DNA of 64,000 bases, from contig CP048838.1 in the NCBI GenBank assembly GCA_012317185.1, positions 2,046,001 to 2,110,000 of the forward strand, read 5' to 3'. This DNA is from [Clostridium] innocuum (GTDB lineage Bacteria; Bacillota_I; Bacilli_A; Erysipelotrichales; Erysipelotrichaceae). The translations under genes and the position numbers were made by a program. Numbering within the stretch: position 1 is the stretch's first letter; the number at the start of each line of letters is the position of its first letter. Shown piece after piece: positions 8,682 to 16,565 of this stretch. The notes under the pieces were generated by a model. It had not been told where the DNA came from. It saw nothing but the letters and a program-made list of their open reading frames with translations, and ran no database searches.

Positions 8682-9113
8682 ATGGATTCCTTTGCATATA
8701 CGAGAAATTATGATAATATCGCTTTGTTTGACAAGCACACAAGACGCTTTACCTTCATACTGGGGGATGGGGGTATATATTCCTATGATGCTATAAAAAA
8801 AGCAAGAAAGTCATTGGAATATGTGGGAACACCATTAGAAAATGCGTTTGCTAATATAGGCAGAATCGGGCCAGGAAATGCCTTTTCATCAGGTTCAGAA
8901 AAGGTGCAGGTACGTGTAAAGCTGTTTTTCACAGATGGTACTTTCACATATGGGTATGTATCTAAAGAAACAGTACAAAAGGGCTCTTTACAATACCATA
9001 AAGAAATTGCAAAAGCTGAAAAGGTCGTAAAGGTACTGAATACCATCGCTCGTAAAAACCGCAAAGAGGATGCCGATCAGGATTTTCTAATCAAAATAAG
9101 GAGAATAAAATAA
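8682..9113 (+). CDS. Hypothetical protein, 143 aa
   Basis: I do not recognise this protein. The frame is open from 8619, but the ATG at 8682 is the better start (143 aa) because a GGGGAAG site lies close before it. There is no signal peptide or membrane helix. The N-terminal half is rich in short beta-like stretches (for example RRFTFILGDGGIYSY and QVRVKLFFTDGTFTYGYVS). The C-terminus is a basic helix (YHKEIAKAEKVVKVL). The layout resembles small beta-sheet domain proteins that tether or sense lipids or metals, but this is only an impression. It stands alone between two terminators. Confidence 0.6.
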   Translation: MDSFAYTRNYDNIALFDKHTRRFTFILGDGGIYSYDAIKKARKSLEYVGTPLENAFANIGRIGPGNAFSSGSEKVQVRVKLFFTDGTFTYGYVSKETVQKGSLQYHKEIAKAEKVVKVLNTIARKNRKEDADQDFLIKIRRIK

Positions 9114-9162
9114 CCTTGGTATTCATGCAGCTTGCTGCTGTATGTGGAATGAGTAAGGGATA

Positions 9163-9215
9163 AAAAAGATTTCAAATGCTGTCCGGCTATCCTCGGTCAC
9201 ATTCGAAATCTTTTT
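9163..9215. terminator. Bidirectional terminator between convergent genes
   Basis: AAAAAGATTTC (9163-9173) pairs with GAAATCTTTTT (9205-9215), giving A/T tails on both strands. It separates the plus-strand hypothetical gene from the minus-strand lipoprotein gene. Confidence 0.7.
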
Positions 9216-9217
9216 CT

Positions 9218-10345
9218 TTACCAGTAATTCAGAAAGAAGCAGTAATTCTCATCCAGACTGTAATACTCAAATTCCTGCGGATTGTAGCCTGCGCTCTGGA
9301 AGAGGTCAAAGATATGCTGGGAGCGCAGCAGCTGCTTGACCTGCTCATATGTCTGCCTGCTGTCACACTTGATGGCCAGACAGGGATCGGGATTGTTGAT
9401 GTTGGAGGCAATGATCCCGATGATCTGATTTTCATCATAGCCCTTCAGATACGCGTCTCTTTGATAAAAGAAGCTGTCCTTATATGCAGCTGTCTGCTTG
9501 ATTTCCTGCTGTGGGGCATAGATGTTTTCTACCTCCGCACTGGTCATTGCAAAATAGGCGTAGCGGTAATTGTTATAGCTTTTCTCAATCTTGATATCAC
9601 CAAAGGTGGGGTCCAGATAATACCACTGCTTATCCATCTGCACCATATTGATGACATGATATTCCTCCGGGTTTTCAATGACCTGTACCAAAATAATCGC
9701 ATTGGGGATATGCAGCTGATCCAGCAGATATTTGAAGCTTTTGGAATACCCGGCACAGACTGCCTTTTTATCCAGAAATACACTGAGCATATTCTGATTG
9801 TTTTCTTCCTTGTTTACATAATCACTGCGATCAATGATCCAGTCATACAGAAGCTTCACTCTTTCGTAATCAGTCTGCTTTGCTTCCGCTTTCTGTAATA
9901 TCTCGGCAGCGACGGCATCCACCTGCTTTTGCAGGTTTGCTGTTTCCTCCTGATCGTATGCATAGGAGGGATACAGTGTCACACTTTCCTTATCATCGGA
10001 TTCTTTGTAATTGTATTCGTAGTTCGACCAGAACAGCTCGGGATGATCGAAGGTAACGGCATCAAAGAGCTTCATGACATAGGGCATACTGCAATCCAGC
10101 AGTACAGAGGATTCATGATGCAGCAGAGCACCGTAGAGCCGGTCATAATCATCCTGCAGATTTTCATGCAGCAGGGAGCGCTGGTATTTGTAGCAGGTAT
10201 CCTCATTGATTGCCTTGCTGTTTTGAATGGATGTCTGCTTCAATTCAACAGCAGGATCCTTCTGCTCTTTCTCTTCCGCCTTCTGCGTGGCACTGCAGCC
10301 GAACAAGATAAGGGAAGTCAGCAAGATTATGCCATAGCGTTTCAT
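9218..10345 (-). CDS. Lipoprotein with transglutaminase-like domain
   Basis: A 375-aa secreted lipoprotein. The signal peptide ends in the lipobox ILFGC (Cys17) and is followed by a charged linker. The C-terminal half is a transglutaminase-like domain of the bacterial protease/cross-linker superfamily. A candidate triad is visible: Cys in KKAVCAGYS, His in EEYHVINMV and Asp in WYYLDPTFGD. Such proteins are usually surface proteases or peptidoglycan-associated enzymes; the substrate is unknown. It is monocistronic, with a GGAAGG-type site before the ATG at 10345. Confidence 0.85.
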   Translation of the reverse strand: MKRYGIILLTSLILFGCSATQKAEEKEQKDPAVELKQTSIQNSKAINEDTCYKYQRSLLHENLQDDYDRLYGALLHHESSVLLDCSMPYVMKLFDAVTFDHPELFWSNYEYNYKESDDKESVTLYPSYAYDQEETANLQKQVDAVAAEILQKAEAKQTDYERVKLLYDWIIDRSDYVNKEENNQNMLSVFLDKKAVCAGYSKSFKYLLDQLHIPNAIILVQVIENPEEYHVINMVQMDKQWYYLDPTFGDIKIEKSYNNYRYAYFAMTSAEVENIYAPQQEIKQTAAYKDSFFYQRDAYLKGYDENQIIGIIASNINNPDPCLAIKCDSRQTYEQVKQLLRSQHIFDLFQSAGYNPQEFEYYSLDENYCFFLNYW

Positions 10346-10385
10346 ATAATCCTTCCTTTCCCCTCTATACTATCATAGCATGAAA

Positions 10386-10414
10386 TGAAAAAAAACAGAA
10401 CCTCTGTCCTGTTT
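10386..10414 (-). terminator. Intrinsic terminator of rpsT
   Basis: Read on the minus strand, AAACAGGAC (10414-10406) pairs with GTTCTGTTT (10401-10393) and runs into a T-run. Confidence 0.8.
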
Positions 10415-10415
10415 C

Positions 10416-10682
10416 TTATGCAGCAATAGCGTTGATTGCTTTAGCCAAACGTGATTTCTGTCTTGTTGCGTAGTTTTTGTGGTGAATACCCTTCGCAACA
10501 GCTTTATCTAATTTAGAACTTGCTTCGTTGTAAGCAGCAGCTGCGGCAGCTGCGTCTTTTGCGTCAACAGCAGCCAGAACTTTTTTGATGGAAGTTCTCA
10601 ATGCAGATTTCTGAGCACTTACAGCCAAGTTTCTTTTGTTGTTGGTTTTTACACGTTTTTTCTGTGATTGGATCTGTGGCAT
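10416..10682 (-). CDS. rpsT: 30S ribosomal protein S20
   Basis: Small basic helical ribosomal protein of 88 aa, the normal size. It begins PQIQSQKKRVKTNNKRN and ends in the Ala/Lys-rich GIHHKNYATRQKSRLAKAI block. The frame is open further upstream, but the ATG at 10682 is right: GGAGG lies 6 bases before it and the promoter lies outside. It is divergent from gpr, as in Bacillus. Confidence 0.97.
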   Translation of the reverse strand: MPQIQSQKKRVKTNNKRNLAVSAQKSALRTSIKKVLAAVDAKDAAAAAAAYNEASSKLDKAVAKGIHHKNYATRQKSRLAKAINAIAA

Positions 10683-10713
10683 GTTGCACCTCCTAGTTTT
10701 CAATTGCCAATAA

Positions 10714-10742
10714 ATTATATCAAAAAGAATATGAAAATGCAA
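10714..10742 (-). promoter_or_regulatory. Sigma-A promoter of rpsT
   Basis: On the minus strand TTGCAT (10742-10737) and TATAAT (10719-10714) are separated by 17 bases. Confidence 0.8.
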
Positions 10743-10786
10743 TAATAAGGTGAAAAAAAACCATACTATGGAAGAGGTGTATAAAA

Positions 10787-11662
10787 ATGGCAGAACCATA
10801 TCAGATACGTAGTGATTTTGCGGATGAAATCATATCCGCAGATATCCAGTCAAAAACCTATGAGCATATCGAAAAAAAGAATGATTACATTCGCAGCAAT
10901 TATATTAAGGTCCTTTGTGATGAAAATGAGCTGGGCAAGCATAAGGGGGATTATGTTTCCATTGAATGTCGTGATCTGGATGATCATGTCGTCCGGGAAA
11001 ATATGATTGATGCAATTCAGGAGAATCTGCAGCATATGAGTGATAACATGCATGTGACGCTGAAAAAAATTCTTGTGGTTGGATTGGGAAACCGCTTCAT
11101 TACCTCGGATGCACTGGGGCCGCAGGCGGCAAATGAAATCCTGGTGACCGCCCATCTGTATGAGCATGAAGACCCTGCCTATTTAAAGGGAACACGCAAT
11201 GTTGCGGTGCTGCAGCCGGGTGTTATGGGACAGACCGGTCTGGAGTCGCTGTCTATTGTCCAAAGCGTTGCGCAAAGCTATCAGCCGGATCTGGTCATTG
11301 CCATAGATGCACTGGCTACCCGTAATATCGCAAGGATCAACCGCGTCGTTCAAATCAACAATACCGGTATTCAGCCGGGAAGCGGCGTTGGAAATCACCG
11401 GATGTCACTCTGTGAGAAAAGTCTGCATATTCCCGTTATCGCCATCGGTGTGGCCACGGTTACCAGCATCGGTGCCATCCTGCATGAAACCCTCGAGGTC
11501 AGCGGAGAGGAAAAGCAGCATATTCTGCAGAAGATACAGGACAGCAATTATCTGAATCTTGTCGTAACGCCTAAATCCATGGATGATGAATTGAAGCATC
11601 TGGTCTATATCGTTTCCGAAAGTCTGAATCGCTTCCTGCATCCCAACTATGAACAGCTGTAA
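10787..11662 (+). CDS. gpr: Germination protease GPR (peptidase A25)
   Basis: Endopeptidase that degrades small acid-soluble spore proteins at germination; made as a zymogen in the forespore. The 291-aa protein has the family stretches VVGLGNRFITSDALGP, VLQPGVMGQTGLES, LVIAIDALATRN and QPGSGVGNHR. The start has GAGGTG 7 bases upstream. It sits divergent from rpsT and before spoIIP, the same order as in Bacillus, and is direct evidence for spore formation. Sigma-F/G control is expected from the family, but the promoter was not confidently seen. Confidence 0.96.
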   Translation: MAEPYQIRSDFADEIISADIQSKTYEHIEKKNDYIRSNYIKVLCDENELGKHKGDYVSIECRDLDDHVVRENMIDAIQENLQHMSDNMHVTLKKILVVGLGNRFITSDALGPQAANEILVTAHLYEHEDPAYLKGTRNVAVLQPGVMGQTGLESLSIVQSVAQSYQPDLVIAIDALATRNIARINRVVQINNTGIQPGSGVGNHRMSLCEKSLHIPVIAIGVATVTSIGAILHETLEVSGEEKQHILQKIQDSNYLNLVVTPKSMDDELKHLVYIVSESLNRFLHPNYEQL

Positions 11663-11742
11663 TGTCGGATTTTGTCATCCATAGTTTAACATGAAAGCAC
11701 GCCCGGCCACATATGGTGGTAGAGAAGGGAGTGCTTTTTTCT

Positions 11743-12699
11743 ATGAAATCTACATGTAAGCTTCTCGTTAAAGTATTCGTACTGATTGCCTTTCTCTATC
11801 TGACACCCTTTGCCAGCGGTTTGAAGCACTGCTTCCGCAATGCAGATGATCTTTTGAATAATTTTGTTTATAAGCAGAAGACGATCAACAGCTCCCTTTC
11901 ACTGAAGGATTCCTTAAATGTATTGTCCTACAATTCCAATCTGACGATTCCCAAGGAGGACATCAGTGAGGTGGAAACGACACAGGATAATCCGAGTGTT
12001 GTGCCGAAGACGACAGACGAGCAAAAGGATACCTCGCAAAGCAAGGATGACGGTAAGAACAATAAGGCTGAAAACAGTGACAAGAAAACGGAAGAAAAAT
12101 CCGAGGATAAAAAAGTAAAGAGTACCGGAAAACGGGTATATATCTACGACACCCACCAGGATGAAAGCTATAAGGGTGGCAAAACGGTGCTGGATGCTGC
12201 GGCAATTCTGGCGCAGAAGCTGGAGGACCGCGGCATTAAGGTGGTTCTGGAAACCAATGATTTCATCCGTTACCGTGATACGCATGGACTGACGTATAAT
12301 GAATCCTATGTGGTATCCTATAAATATCTAAACGAAGCGCTTGTGAATTACGGCGGCTTTGATATGTGTCTGGATCTGCATCGTGACAGCATTCCAAGGG
12401 AAGCGAGCTATATCAATATCGATGGTAAGAATTATGCCAAGGGGATGTTTGTTGTCGGTGGTCTTGGGAAAAATGCCAAGACGGCAACCAAGCTGTCCAC
12501 GACATTAACTGACACGATCAATGCAAAGAAGAATGGTATCATGAAGGGGGTCATGACAAGGGAGGCCTATTATAATCAGGAGGTTGCCAAAAACATTGTA
12601 TTGATGGAGCTTGGCGGTGATGTAAACACCTTCGAGGAGGTTTCAAACTCCCTGGATGTTATTGCAGACGGTATTCATGATGTACTGACAAAGGAGTGA
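11743..12699 (+). CDS. spoIIP: Stage II sporulation protein P
   Basis: Peptidoglycan amidase/endopeptidase of the DMP engulfment machine, anchored in the mother-cell membrane. A membrane anchor covers about residues 6-26 (LVKVFVLIAFLYL). A charged Asp/Lys linker spans about 75-135. The catalytic domain holds YIYDTHQDESY, MCLDLHRDS and the metal/catalytic VLMELGGDVNTFEE block. I take the ATG at 11743 (318 aa); earlier GTG/ATG codons lie inside a hairpin-like sequence. It lies between gpr and a small protein gene, matching Bacillus. Confidence 0.93.
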   Translation: MKSTCKLLVKVFVLIAFLYLTPFASGLKHCFRNADDLLNNFVYKQKTINSSLSLKDSLNVLSYNSNLTIPKEDISEVETTQDNPSVVPKTTDEQKDTSQSKDDGKNNKAENSDKKTEEKSEDKKVKSTGKRVYIYDTHQDESYKGGKTVLDAAAILAQKLEDRGIKVVLETNDFIRYRDTHGLTYNESYVVSYKYLNEALVNYGGFDMCLDLHRDSIPREASYINIDGKNYAKGMFVVGGLGKNAKTATKLSTTLTDTINAKKNGIMKGVMTREAYYNQEVAKNIVLMELGGDVNTFEEVSNSLDVIADGIHDVLTKE

Positions 12700-12705
12700 T
12701 TTTAT

Positions 12706-13002
12706 ATGAAGCGATTTCTGGCGGATGCCATTCTGATTTGTATTCTTGTATCGATCGGCTCCTATATCAATCAGCAGGGGTCAGATGATACGCGAAATCT
12801 CGTTCAGGAGCAGGTGGAGAGCTTTGAATCGGATGTTGCGCAGAATCGAGTTGTGAAAGCACAGAACGATCCAGTCGCATTAAAGGATATTGAGGAAAAC
12901 CGCGCTTCCCAGCTTGCGAAGAGCAGCAGTGAGGCAATTGTATCCACAATGAAGGGATGTGTACAGATGTTTTCCGATGTATTCGATGGACTGTTGCATT
13001 AG
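12706..13002 (+). CDS. Small membrane-anchored protein in the spoIIP unit
   Basis: A 98-aa protein with one N-terminal membrane helix or signal anchor (FLADAILICILVSIGSYI), then a charged helical region with a hydrophobic C-terminus (MFSDVFDGLL). It starts 6 bases after spoIIP and is surely co-transcribed. In Bacillus the equivalent slot holds yqxA, another small membrane protein, but I see no clear sequence match. A role in sporulation is inferred from position only. Confidence 0.75.
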   Translation: MKRFLADAILICILVSIGSYINQQGSDDTRNLVQEQVESFESDVAQNRVVKAQNDPVALKDIEENRASQLAKSSSEAIVSTMKGCVQMFSDVFDGLLH

Positions 13003-13059
13003 CTGTCATACCCAAGAGGAAGACAGTTTGTTAAAGTAGATGCAAACGAACGCACAACA

Positions 13060-13068
13060 TGTTATAAT
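13060..13068 (+). promoter_or_regulatory. Extended -10 promoter of fmt
   Basis: TGT followed by TATAAT (13063-13068). It lies inside what would be the N-terminal coding part of fmt if the ATG at 13040 were used, so it argues for the downstream TTG start. Confidence 0.6.
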
Positions 13069-13087
13069 GCCTACTGAGGTGATTAGC

Positions 13088-14029
13088 TTGGATAATAAAC
13101 AAATACGAATTCTGTTCATGGGCACGCCGGAAATTGCCGTGTCTATGTTGGAACGGCTGTGGAGTGACGGCTATCGGATCATCGGTGTTGTCAGTCAGCC
13201 GGATAAAAAGGTAGGAAGAAAGCAGGTGCTGCAGATGCCGCCGGTAAAGCAGGCAGCTTTGGCACATGATATCGCCGTGTATCAGCCAATCCGAATACGG
13301 GATGATTATGAGGAGCTGATGCAGCTGGATATCGATTTGATTGTAACCTGTGCATATGGGCAGTTCATCCCTTCGAAGCTGCTGGAGCATCCGACCTATG
13401 GCTCAGTCAATGTGCATGCATCGCTGCTGCCAAAGCTGAGAGGCGGGGCACCGATTCATAAGGCAATCATCGAAGGGCATGCGGAAAGCGGTGTATCCAT
13501 CATGCGCATGGTGAAGAAAATGGATGCCGGTGCTGTCATGGCGCAAAGTCATGTGACGATTGAAGATGAGGATACGATGGGGTCCTTGTATGATAAGCTG
13601 GCCGTTTCCGGTGCACAGCTGCTGAGTGAAAGCATTCCGAAAATCATTGACGGAAGTGCTGTCTTCGTGGAACAAAACGAAGCGGAAGCAACGTTTGCCT
13701 ACACCATTCAAAAGGAAGAGGAGCATGCTGATTTCAGGAGAGATGTAGAAAGCGTCTATAATCATATCCGTGGTCTGATTCCTGCACCCTGTGCCTATGC
13801 GCTTGTAAATGGCAAAAAGCTGAAATTCCATAAGGTGCGCAGACTGAGCAAAAAGGGAAGTGCCGCCTGCGGAGAAATCATCGGTATGGTGGACGGCGGT
13901 TATGCGATTGCCTGTGCCGACGGACTGATTCTGGCAGATGAGCTGCAGCTGGAAGGAAAAGCGAAGATGGAGGCAAAGGTCTTCTTTAACGGCAGCGGGA
14001 AAAATCTGATTGGCTGTATCGTGGAATAA
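13088..14029 (+). CDS. fmt: Methionyl-tRNA formyltransferase (TTG start)
   Basis: Formylates initiator Met-tRNA with 10-formyl-tetrahydrofolate. The 313-aa protein shows IRILFMGTPEIAVSML at the N-terminus, the active-site block NVHASLLPKLRGGAPI and MDAGAVMAQ. The frame is open from ATG 13040, but TTG 13088 is preferred: GAGGTG lies 6 bases before it, and an extended -10 lies between the two. A strong terminator follows. The usual partner def is not adjacent. Confidence 0.93.
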   Translation: MDNKQIRILFMGTPEIAVSMLERLWSDGYRIIGVVSQPDKKVGRKQVLQMPPVKQAALAHDIAVYQPIRIRDDYEELMQLDIDLIVTCAYGQFIPSKLLEHPTYGSVNVHASLLPKLRGGAPIHKAIIEGHAESGVSIMRMVKKMDAGAVMAQSHVTIEDEDTMGSLYDKLAVSGAQLLSESIPKIIDGSAVFVEQNEAEATFAYTIQKEEEHADFRRDVESVYNHIRGLIPAPCAYALVNGKKLKFHKVRRLSKKGSAACGEIIGMVDGGYAIACADGLILADELQLEGKAKMEAKVFFNGSGKNLIGCIVE

Positions 14030-14037
14030 TGAAATAG

Positions 14038-14071
14038 AAAAAGAAGGTGTCCGGTGGGATGCCTTCTTTTG
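14038..14071 (+). terminator. Intrinsic terminator after fmt
   Basis: A 13-bp stem (14040-14052 with 14058-14070, with GU pairs) ends in TTTT. Confidence 0.8.
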
Positions 14072-14086
14072 TGGGTAATCACATTA

Positions 14087-14215
14087 TTATTTAGCTGTTT
14101 TATTTTCTTCCCATTCCATAATCTGAAAGGGCTGAACCTTCAAAAAGGTGCAAACCTTATCTAGTGTCTCCGTTGTGACAATTTGATGGTTGCTCAATTT
14201 ACTGATGGTTCGAGA
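14087..14215 (-). pseudogene. Fragment of a small XRE-type (YozG-like) helix-turn-helix regulator
   Basis: On the minus strand an open frame of 42 codons ends in TAA at 14089-14087. It reads SRTISKLSNHQIVTTETLDK and on to LKVQPFQIMEWEEN. This is the recognition helix and C-terminal half of the small Cro/CI-like YozG regulator family. The N-terminal half is missing, a stop lies immediately upstream, and there is no start codon or ribosome site. It is a decayed remnant. Confidence 0.65.
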
Positions 14216-14219
14216 TTAT

Positions 14220-14366
14220 ATGAATAAAATAGAAGTATTGAATTTCTATGATGAATTAACAAACGACCAGAAACAGAGTTTTATGATGCTGATGGATACT
14301 CTGGGAGTACTTTGCGAAAAGCGTAGCAGAGAAGACAATATCTCGGTACGTGAAAGTATGCTGTAA
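14220..14366 (+). pseudogene. 48-codon ORF, probable tail of a lost regulator
   Basis: ATG 14220 to TAA 14364-14366 encodes an acidic helical peptide including NFYDELTNDQKQSFMMLMD. No ribosome site precedes it. The style fits the C-terminal helix of XRE-type regulators. It abuts the opposite-strand regulator fragment, so both may be ends of a deleted accessory segment. It could also be a short real peptide gene. Confidence 0.35.
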
Positions 14367-14633
14367 CATGACTGTATTGACGCCATTGCGTATTCTGTTG
14401 TTAGTAAAGCAATAAAACAAAGGGTTATGTATCATATAACGGTTATGCTTTTTTATACAGTTGCTGAATAAAGAAAGGACCCGTCTCCTACAACGGGTCC
14501 TTCTTTGTTAGAAAAATTCTAACGTAAAAAGGCTCTCTCATCCTTTTCCACTAAACTTTAGCACTACTCCTTGAAAAGGTCAAGAGGAATTGCTCCCCAC
14601 GTACTAAATTTGCTTTCCATCCCACAACTTTCC
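14367..14633. other. Intergenic remnant with orphan hairpin
   Basis: About 270 bases with no gene. It holds a strong terminator-like hairpin at 14470-14507 and a TTAGAA-AAA-TTCTAA palindrome at about 14508-14522. Together with the two gene fragments to the left it looks like the scar of a lost insertion between fmt and lepA. Confidence 0.5.
14470..14507 (+). terminator. Orphan terminator hairpin
   Basis: AAGAAAGGACCCGT (14471-14484) pairs with ACGGGTCCTTCTT (14493-14505), followed by a short T-rich end. No intact gene reads into it. Confidence 0.6.
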
Positions 14634-14642
14634 TGTTATAAT
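14634..14642 (+). promoter_or_regulatory. Extended -10 promoter of lepA
   Basis: TGT followed by TATAAT (14637-14642), about 25 bases before the lepA ATG. No -35 at the right distance. Confidence 0.6.
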
Positions 14643-14666
14643 AGTCCTTGCGTTAGGAGTGAGAGT

Positions 14667-16475
14667 ATGGATCAGAAACACATAAGAAACTTTTCAATCA
14701 TCGCCCATATTGATCATGGGAAATCAACTCTGGCCGATCGTATTCTTGAAATTACAGATACTGTTGAACAGCGGGAAATGAAGGAACAGCTGCTGGATAC
14801 CATGGATTTGGAACGGGAGCGCGGCATCACGATCAAGCTGAATGCCGTACAGCTGAAATATAAAGCGGAGGATGGACAGGATTATATTTTCCATCTGATC
14901 GATACACCGGGACATGTCGATTTTACATATGAGGTATCCCGTTCGCTTGCGGCCTGTGAGGGAGCCGTTCTGGTTGTGGATGCGGCACAGGGCATCGAGG
15001 CACAGACACTGGCCAATGTCTATCTGGCTTTGGATAATGATTTGGAAATCATTCCGGTTATCAATAAAATTGATCTTCCCAGTGCACAGCCGGATGTTGT
15101 GCGCAAGGAAATTGAAGATGTAATCGGACTGGATACCGGCGATGCACCTTTGATATCGGCGAAAAACGGTTTGAATATCAAGGATGTACTGGAAGCGGTC
15201 GTACGCAATGTACCTGCACCGTCCGGGGATCCGCATGCTCCGCTGCAGGCACTGGTGTTTGACTCTTTATACGATGCATACCGCGGTGTTATTGCCTATG
15301 TTCGTGTCAAGGAAGGTACTCTGCGGGTTGGTGATCATATCCGGTTTATGGCCAGTGGTGCGGAATACGAGGTGCTCGAGGTAGGTATCCGTAATCCGAA
15401 GGAAGTCAAAAAGGATGTACTGGAATGCGGTGAGGTAGGCTGGGTTTGCGGCTCTATCAAATCCATTAAGGATGTGCGAGTCGGAGATACCATCACCCAT
15501 GCGGATCATGCGGCAAACGAGCCGCTGCACGGATATCGGGAAATGAACCCGATGGTATACTGTGGGCTGTATCCCATCGATTCCAGTAAATACAACGATT
15601 TGCGGGATGCTTTGGAAAAGCTGCAGCTGAATGATGCCTCCTTGCAGTTTGAAGCAGAAACCTCGCAGGCACTGGGCTTTGGATTTCGCTGCGGCTTTCT
15701 GGGACTGCTGCATATGGATGTCATTCAGGAGCGCATCGAGCGGGAATACCGCATTGATCTAATTGCGACGGCACCTTCCGTTGTCTACCATGCATATCTG
15801 ACGGACGGCTCCGTACTGTCCATTGATAATCCATCTCTGCTTCCGGATGTGCAGAAAATCGATCATATCGAGGAACCGTTTGTCCGTGCCAGCATTATGA
15901 CGCCGAATGATTATGTCGGACCGATCATGGAGCTGTGTCAGCGCAAGCGTGGAAATTATAAGGATATGGTCTATATTGATGAGGGCCGTATGAATGTGAT
16001 CTATGAGCTGCCACTGGGAGAAATCGTGTTTGATTTCTTCGATAAGCTGAAATCCTGCACAAAGGGATATGCGTCTTTGGATTATGAGCTGATCGGTTAT
16101 CAGACGAATAAGCTTGCCAAGATGGATATTCTGTTAAACGGGGAAATCGTAGATGCCTTAAGCAGTATTGTACATCGGGAGTTTGCTTATCCAAGAGGAC
16201 GTGCCATTTGTGAAAAGCTGAAGAAGCTGATTCCAAAGCAGCAGTTTGAAATTCCGATTCAGGCTGCGATCAATGGAAAAATCGTCGCACGTGCAGATAT
16301 TAAATCCTTGCGAAAAAACGTGCTGGCGAAATGCTATGGAGGGGATATCTCCCGTAAGAAAAAGCTTTTGGAGAAGCAGAAGGAAGGAAAGAAGCGCATG
16401 AAGTCCGTCGGTAGTGTGGAGGTGCCGCAGGAAGCCTTCATGGCGGTGCTATCCATGGACGATGATGATAAATAA
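14667..16475 (+). CDS. lepA: Elongation factor 4 (LepA) GTPase
   Basis: Ribosome-associated GTPase that back-translocates or aids ribosome assembly. The 602-aa protein has G1 AHIDHGKST, G3 DTPGHVDF and G4 NKIDLP, then EF-G-like domains and the LepA-specific C-terminal domain ending with KNVLAKCYGGDISRKKKLLEKQ minus its ends. The ATG at 14667 follows TTAGGAGTGAG. The frame is open further upstream, but that part lies before the promoter. A terminator overlaps the stop. Confidence 0.97.
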   Translation: MDQKHIRNFSIIAHIDHGKSTLADRILEITDTVEQREMKEQLLDTMDLERERGITIKLNAVQLKYKAEDGQDYIFHLIDTPGHVDFTYEVSRSLAACEGAVLVVDAAQGIEAQTLANVYLALDNDLEIIPVINKIDLPSAQPDVVRKEIEDVIGLDTGDAPLISAKNGLNIKDVLEAVVRNVPAPSGDPHAPLQALVFDSLYDAYRGVIAYVRVKEGTLRVGDHIRFMASGAEYEVLEVGIRNPKEVKKDVLECGEVGWVCGSIKSIKDVRVGDTITHADHAANEPLHGYREMNPMVYCGLYPIDSSKYNDLRDALEKLQLNDASLQFEAETSQALGFGFRCGFLGLLHMDVIQERIEREYRIDLIATAPSVVYHAYLTDGSVLSIDNPSLLPDVQKIDHIEEPFVRASIMTPNDYVGPIMELCQRKRGNYKDMVYIDEGRMNVIYELPLGEIVFDFFDKLKSCTKGYASLDYELIGYQTNKLAKMDILLNGEIVDALSSIVHREFAYPRGRAICEKLKKLIPKQQFEIPIQAAINGKIVARADIKSLRKNVLAKCYGGDISRKKKLLEKQKEGKKRMKSVGSVEVPQEAFMAVLSMDDDDK

Positions 16476-16504
16476 ACAGGTCGAAAATGATCTGTTTTTT
16501 TCTG
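16475..16504 (+). terminator. Intrinsic terminator after lepA
   Basis: AACAGGTC (16475-16482) pairs with GATCTGTT (16489-16496), followed by a T-run. Confidence 0.8.
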
Positions 16505-16565
16505 CTTTTGTCGATTGCTTCCAGCTGCCTGCAAATCCGTGCTACACTGTTGATGAGGTGAACAT

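Noticed and set aside
10739..10768. Sigma-G-like promoter (GCAATA...CATACTA) before gpr
   Set aside because: The predicted transcript start would cut into the gpr ribosome site, and the -35 spacing is long.
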